A stretch of DNA of 64,000 nucleotides from Proales similis (Eukaryota > Rotifera > Eurotatoria > Ploima > Proalidae). The translations under genes were made by a program, and so were the position numbers. Location: positions 1,240,001 to 1,304,000 of the forward strand of contig JAGVRJ010000007.1 in assembly GCA_019059635.1 (NCBI GenBank), in the 5' to 3' direction. Below, one piece after another: positions 58,510 to 64,000 of the stretch. The stretch's first letter is position 1, and every line of letters starts with the position of its first letter. Under the pieces are notes generated by a model. That model was not told where the DNA came from. It worked only from the letters and a program-made list of their open reading frames with translations, and made no database searches.

Positions 58510-61500
58510 TCATTTATTTCGATTGATCATTTTCAAAATATTCATAGCGCGGGTCTTGAAGGCTTGCTTTACTGATTCATTTTTATTTATGGAAGCCAAC
58601 TGCTCGCCTAGGCTCTCTCGAATCTGCTCTCTCATAGTGCCCTTAAGTTTGTTCATTTTCACAAATCTGCATTTATGCCCAATTTTCTTTGTCTTACGTG
58701 AATGTTCAACGTTCTTTGTATGAGAGAGAAAACGCTGTCAATAAGGTTTATGTTCACATTCTCTGGCTCAGTGAGTTGATCCAAACACTGAAAAAAGGTG
58801 AGTTTTGTGAGCTGTTGTAGAAAGGCGGAGTTGACTCGTACCGTTCGGAAGAGAGAAATTGCTTTCTTTTCGTACTGAGAAATAAGCTCCTCGTCGCATT
58901 CTTTAAACTGTTCGAATCAAGCCATAAGAAGAAACAGTCTCGAGTCCGCTTTATGTTTATACCAACCATTTGAACGTTCAAGGTCTGGGTCAAGTTTCGC
59001 ACCATCATGCTCTTTTGCAATTTTGTAAGCGCGGCAGGAAATCGGAGCGAAATCTCATGACCAACTTACCTTTTTGTGTAATTTGAGTTTCTCGCTATTT
59101 AGTTGATCTAGCATGAGCACGGCCAATTTGAGAGAACAGACAGGAAAACGCAGCATAAACTCCTTATACATTACAGGATTGATTTTGGATTTTTCACTTG
59201 AATCAACCAAAGCTCTTTTTAATGGAATTTAACTTTAGCGCTCGCTGTCTATTTTTACTTGGAAATGATTTTGCTGTAAATCTCAATCAACTTTTCGATT
59301 TTGTCCTTTTGCTCGGCATCATGAGAGCCGACAAACACAATCAGACGGGCCTGTGATTAGATTGAGGAACGGTTGAGATATCATTAGGTTTGCGGTTAAG
59401 GACAGTTGAGACAGCGGATGTCTTGTGGTTTCACTTACGCAAAACATGGAAGACTCGATCATTGTGTTGGCCAGATTGAAATGTGCGGCTTTTAAAATCA
59501 AATTTTAGTCCGGAAAGGTTTGTGACTGAGATCCTTACTTGACGCGGATAGAATGAACTGAAGAAGTTCAAAAACAGCGTCCATGGTCGGCAAACGATGC
59601 GGATCTTTCCAGGCGAATTTCTTTGCGAGGCCTTTAAGGCCCAAGATGAGGCCTAGAAGACGATGAGAAATGGGCTTGGATTTGGGCTTGGTTTGGCTCT
59701 CGGTCAAAATGTTGAGCATCGGCTTTATCATGTACTACAAGGATTTGCTTTACATTTATTCTTAAACGGTCTAATCTGCTTTGTTCTGAGTAGCTTACAG
59801 TCACTAGATCCAGTCTTGACGTTGTTTTCATCAACAGCTCAATAAAGTCAAGGGCGCGAAGCTTGTACTGAACAAGTTGTTTTTCCATCTCCTTTCCTCT
59901 CTTTTTCATTTTAAATGCCGCAGCAAGCGACTCGTCCATCTTCTCCATCGCCTCGTCGTCTAGATCGCTCGCCTCTATATCTTCACCAGATTCGTGTGCT
60001 CCGTCAACTGTCTCTATCATTTCTATTTTGAATTAAAACGCTTTTAATGGGCCAAGAACGCAACCAATCGGCAATCAGACCCATACTCTGCTTTTTTGAA
60101 TCCTCAAAATCTTCGAGCTGATCGTCTTCTTGATCCAAAGTGAATTTGCGCTTCTTTCCCTCATTCTTCTTTTCATCTTCTGCTGTGTCTTCGTCTTCTG
60201 CACTTCCGGCAGCTTCATCCATCGGTTCAGCTACTTCGTCTTGCATTTCAAAGCTTTCTCTGTTGTTTGGATCAAGTAGCTTGAACAAATAGGGGTTAAT
60301 GCTGCGATTGAAAATTGAACTTGAAACCGGCAAGACTCAACTTACATCAATAATAAGCTGAACCGAAGAAGGTGTCAAGCGCGGCAGCAGTGTTTTAAAC
60401 TGGGCCTTGGCAAAGCCTCGGACCCAATTTTTGGTAATGGTCATCAGATTGAGCAGCATCTCGACAAGCACATCCAACCATTTTTGATCTATCGAAAGTC
60501 GAATATGAAACAGATCCACCAATCGGTTACTTTCAAAAATCACCTTCTTGCCCTTTTTTTTGCTTCTTTCCGCTTTTGGGATTCATTTGGGCCACAAAAT
60601 CCTCAAAGCACGCTTGTAGGTCATCAATCGTTTCATGAGCGTCGGCCGAGAATTTCTCAAAGCAGCGAAAAAATTCAATGAAGGTGACGGAGAAGAATAT
60701 GGACAAGACGTCCTTGTCGGCGTCCGCTTTGCATTTATTCATCTTGTCGTGGATTTTTTCAAGCAAGGCTTTGACCTGCGCGACCAAAACCCTGATGCTT
60801 TTGCTCTGCGTCTTGTAAGCCTCATGCAAATGCACGTTTTTGTACATTTTTCCTTTTGCATTTAAAAGTTCACTCATGAAATCAATTGAAGAGAGCAACT
60901 GGGCAAATTTGTTGTTTTGGGCAAGCAAGGCTCCAGCAAACTCAAGCAACGTCTCCATAAGTACTGAACGAATTTTCTCGTCCTTTCCCAGGCGCGAGCC
61001 GAAAATCGGCTGCCAATCTTTGTCGAGCGACTCTTGCTCGTAGTCGAATAGAGTTTGAACCATAAAATAGCAAAGAAGGTTCTTTACTAAGCTCTCGTCG
61101 TTGAATGAGTTTGGGTTTTTGAAAAGCTGTGAAAGCTGAGCAATCATCCATATCTCCTTTCCTGCTTGCTGGCTCTCGTCCAGGCTGCTTGCTTTGGGAA
61201 AGTCGTTTACCAGATATCGCAAATAGAGTTGAATTCCGTGCGTGTTTAAATGACTAGTGAGCGGCTGCAAGAGTTCTCCCAGCTCAGAGTGATTGCGACC
61301 CATTGGCATGAGCTTGAGCACGAGCAGAGCCCCTGCCGATGCCGTCTGAACTGACTGATCCAAGCGTTGAATTTGCAATCCGAGCTCTTTGACTATTTCG
61401 CGGCACCAAGGATTCAAGTTGCCGTATTTGTTGCAGAAATTATTGAGCAAGCCCTGCAGTAGATGATCACTTTGAAGTAGGCATTCGTCGAATATCACTT

Positions 61501-62485
61501 GAAAGTTATCTTTATTCACATATGAGAGGCAAGCGACAAACAGCTTGTAGGCAAGCAGCTTTTTCTCTTGCTCTTTATGGCCCGAAAGTTTTCCATTCAC
61601 GCACGCAAGCCAAAACTGTTTGAACACCTGAGGCTGCTGTTGTATCATGTACTGTACCAAGTCGACACAAAGAGATGAAAGAGCCGGCAGCAGTTCAGAT
61701 GATTGAGATAAAAACTCGCAGAAATGGTCAAAGTTGGTTTTGTGGAATATTGCTTGCAATTGGCAAGTTTGCTGCGTTTCCTTCGGAAAGTGAATCAGAC
61801 TCGCCAAGAGAAGATGAAACTCGGCACGTTTCAATCTTAAATCTTCTTCTTTGTGAAGCGTTTGGAAATATGGTTTGAGTACTGGAAGAACACACGAAGC
61901 GAACAGTTCGGCCGAGTTCTGCCTGAGCTTCTCAATCAGGCCGAGCAGAACTTGCAAAAACATTCGTTGAATATAATTCTTGATGCCAGCCTTTTGCCTC
62001 AGCTGATCTAAATCGTTCACTAACTGGCTGACAAGCTCTTTAGACGGATGGTCGAGCTTTTGACTTTGAATGACACTCGAGTAGAGAAATACGAGTCCGA
62101 TGTGCATTTGACGCGCCTCTTCTTTGCTCGCACTCGCTTTGGCGCTCTCCTCGCCCGCGCTGGTCGGAGTGAGAAGATGACTTGTGGCCAGCTCAAACAA
62201 CTTGTCTAACTTGGGCAAATTGTTCACTAGCTCTGTTAAAGCACATGTGTAGCCCAATCGAGAATTCTTTCGATTCGAAGCAAGGCCTCTGATCAGGCGG
62301 TTAAAAATGTACTTTTGTGTATCTTGGTCTTCAGCCTGAACGTTGTAAATATCAAGTAGAGCCTTTGTGCCCTGCACTCTCTTGTCCGGCTCGAACTGTG
62401 ACAGTTTCCAGAACGCTTCAACCACTTCTGCGTTCGTCTGGCTATTCGCTGTTTTAGTTCCGTTTGCTATTTCGGGCACTGCCAT
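58510..62485 (-). CDS. MYBBP1A: MYB-binding protein 1A / Pol5
   Basis: Twelve exons on the minus strand sum to 1,107 residues: 60544-62485, 60346-60488, 60081-60279, 59799-60022, 59539-59734, 59439-59488, 59259-59350, 59070-59214, 58967-59011, 58842-58907, 58698-58787 and 58510-58641. The Pol5 start is VVEAFWKLSQFEPDKRVQGT and RLIRGLASNRKNSRLGYTCA. HEAT-like helices fill the first exon. An acidic stretch (about residues 720-760) and the segment EAMEKMDESLAAAFKMKKRG match the conserved end of the Pol5 domain. MYBBP1A is a nucleolar protein in ribosome biogenesis and transcription control. Human MYBBP1A is about 1,330 residues. The last exons are very short (45 to 145 bases) and less certain individually, though all phases agree. 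Confidence 0.88.
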
Positions 62486-62976
62486 TTCTCTTTCTTCTAT
62501 TCTTGATTCTTCCTTCTAATTTACGATATTGGAAAACGTGTTCACGTTTGAAAGTTCTCCCACAAATGTGATCTCATTTATGCACCGTTCTGGTCCTGAC
62601 CCCTTCCTCGGCTGATTGCGACCGATGCGCTCAAAACAAATTTCACTTTGAAATTTAGGCTGCATTTCATTTTAATAAATTAAATCGCTTGTTCAATTAA
62701 GCCGAAAAATTTGATTTGCACAAATCAGCGATGGCAACATGTCTGCCTTTTTGAGCGTCTATTGAGCGTCTTTTTGCTCTCTGTCACTTCCAGCATTAAA
62801 TTTTCTTGAGCGTGTTTCAGCGAACAACGGTTATAATAAGTATGAGCGTGCATTAGTTTGAGGCAAACTTTGACGCGTGTCGTAAATTCAGAGTCGAATG
62901 CATTCGAACATTTCAAAGAGCATTTATTAAGTTTGATCCGACTTTTACACGATAGATAAGATTGGCGTTAGAAAAC
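62486..62976. other. Divergent promoter region, MYBBP1A / MPDU1
   Basis: AT-rich, no gene supported on either strand. It must contain both promoters. Confidence 0.5.
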
Positions 62977-63732
62977 ATGAACAAAGGCGGCATGATGGAA
63001 TCTTTTGAGCAGCTCATGCTTCTAATGATGAACAAAAAGTGCTACGAGTCAATATTCTATGAGTTTGATTTTACCAATGTCGACTGCATCAAGATGATCA
63101 TGAGCAGAGGAATAGGCTATGCCATTCTTTTCGCAAGCCTACTCCTGCGCGTTCCGCAGATAATCAAGATCATCTCGGCCGGCAGCGGAAAAGGAATCAG
63201 CGCTTTCTCTGAGCTTCTCATGCAAGTGGCCGTATTCGGCACCATGTCATACGGATACTACCAGAACTTTTCAATCGCCGCATACGGCGACGCCTATTCC
63301 ATTTTCGTTCAAGGCTTCTTGGTCATTCTTTTGATATTTTTCTACGACCGAAACTATCTGGCCATTTCCGTTCTGGTTCCAGCCATAGCTGCCTCATCCT
63401 ATGCGCTTTACTTCAAGCTTATTCCGCCCGCTGTAATTCAAACGCTCAATTCACTCGGCGTCTTTATAGCTGTTGTAGCCCGACTCAATCAAGCTCGAAC
63501 AAACTTTTTGGCTAAAAGCACCGGAAACTTGTCAGCAATCACTCTTATCATGCAGTTTCTCGGCTGTGTTGCTCGTATTTTTACCTCGATCCAGGAGACT
63601 GGCGATGTTCAGCTTATCGTCAACTTCATTATTAGCTCTGTAGCGAACGGCCTTCTCGTTCTGCAGCTCGCTTTGTACTGGAACTCTGATTCAAAAGCAA
63701 AACAAAAGAAGCGCAGCAAAAAGACAAACTAG
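62977..63732 (+). CDS. MPDU1: Mannose-P-dolichol utilization defect 1 protein
   Basis: Intronless, 251 residues (human MPDU1 has 247). Two PQ-loop repeats: LLLRVPQIIKIISAGSGKGI, then VARLNQARTNFLAKSTGNLS. The N-terminal CYESIFYEFDFTNVDCIKMI and the seven hydrophobic spans match the family. MPDU1 sits in the ER membrane and is needed for use of mannose- and glucose-phosphate-dolichol in glycan and GPI synthesis. A basic tail (KAKQKKRSKK) resembles an ER-retention signal. GCGTTAG just before AAAACATG looks like a splice acceptor, so an upstream leader is likely. AATAAA is at 63799. Confidence 0.93.
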   Translation: MNKGGMMESFEQLMLLMMNKKCYESIFYEFDFTNVDCIKMIMSRGIGYAILFASLLLRVPQIIKIISAGSGKGISAFSELLMQVAVFGTMSYGYYQNFSIAAYGDAYSIFVQGFLVILLIFFYDRNYLAISVLVPAIAASSYALYFKLIPPAVIQTLNSLGVFIAVVARLNQARTNFLAKSTGNLSAITLIMQFLGCVARIFTSIQETGDVQLIVNFIISSVANGLLVLQLALYWNSDSKAKQKKRSKKTN

Positions 63733-63798
63733 TCCTCAATTTAATCGAAAACACTTTGCTTGCGGCAATTTCTAGTTTTCAATTTAATTTAGTTTTGC

Positions 63799-63804
63799 AA
63801 TAAA
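63799..63804 (+). terminator. Poly(A) signal AATAAA of MPDU1
   Basis: AATAAA 66 bases after the MPDU1 stop codon. The remaining bases to the window end show no gene. Confidence 0.5.
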
Positions 63805-64000
63805 TCGTTTCGTGTAGCGACCTATTTGAGAATTTTTTTATCTCATCAAGTTTCAGACCTCAGCAAAACTGTAGCTATCAGACGCAAGTCTCTATTCATA
63901 GAATGGTATTCTTGGCTGCCCAACGTAAATTGAAGCCAAGGCTTGTAAATAGTTGCTTGAAATTGAATCGCTATTTGAGCGTTCTAGGCATTGAAACGAG

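Overview
This is animal nuclear DNA from a small, compact invertebrate genome. About 30 protein-coding genes lie on both strands in 64 kb, and most are split by very short GT-AG introns of about 41 to 100 bases. Gene content is metazoan: a TRPM channel, an LRR-Ig membrane protein, MBT-repeat proteins, CNOT7/8, Rab33, RAD51B and an axonemal CCDC42/CFAP73 protein. I cannot name the species. The TIR type seen here (KYKQS.NCRAEAEYAF followed by DGW) is one I associate with expanded families in rotifers, molluscs and other invertebrates, but that is weak evidence. Exon joins were worked out by hand from frame, splice sites and family similarity.

Layout, left to right. 1-1.6 kb: start of FAF2 (runs off the left edge) and a small DUF1761-like membrane protein. 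2.4-9.2 kb: three TIR genes (ARM-TIR, a short TIR-only gene and a very divergent protein with two TIR domains) around a small coiled-coil gene. 9.5-19.2 kb: housekeeping genes: a pseudouridine-phosphate glycosidase/kinase fusion, EXOSC10, PCBD, MTFP1 and PRPF4B. 19.2-27.1 kb: a duplicated accessory block with two secreted LRR proteins of equal length, an ARM-TIR-SAM gene between them, and a decayed copy of that gene's 3' end after the second LRR gene. 27.3-36.4 kb: an 18-exon TRPM channel facing an LRR-Ig receptor-like gene. 37.4-42.6 kb: Rab33, SUGT1, CNOT7/8 and a cysteine glutathione peroxidase. 43.2-45.5 kb: an intronless gene with strongly biased codons, encoding an unusual NERD-like plus SGNH-like protein. 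46.2-53.4 kb: two adjacent MBT-repeat genes, CCDC42/CFAP73, a Treslin-like gene and an AADAC-like lipase. 53.6-55.7 kb: another ARM-TIR-SAM gene. 56-64 kb: a Copia gag relic, RAD51B, MYBBP1A and MPDU1.

The accessory layer stands out: five genes of one TIR lineage in four architectures (ARM-TIR, TIR only, ARM-TIR-SAM and divergent ARM-TIR-TIR), tied together by an intron just after the DGW motif. They sit beside a patchwork LRR duplication whose ends are nearly identical and whose middle repeats differ. These look like an expanded NAD-cleaving or immune-type receptor family, which is inference. The NERD-like/SGNH-like protein at 43.2 kb is the second candidate for undescribed biology.
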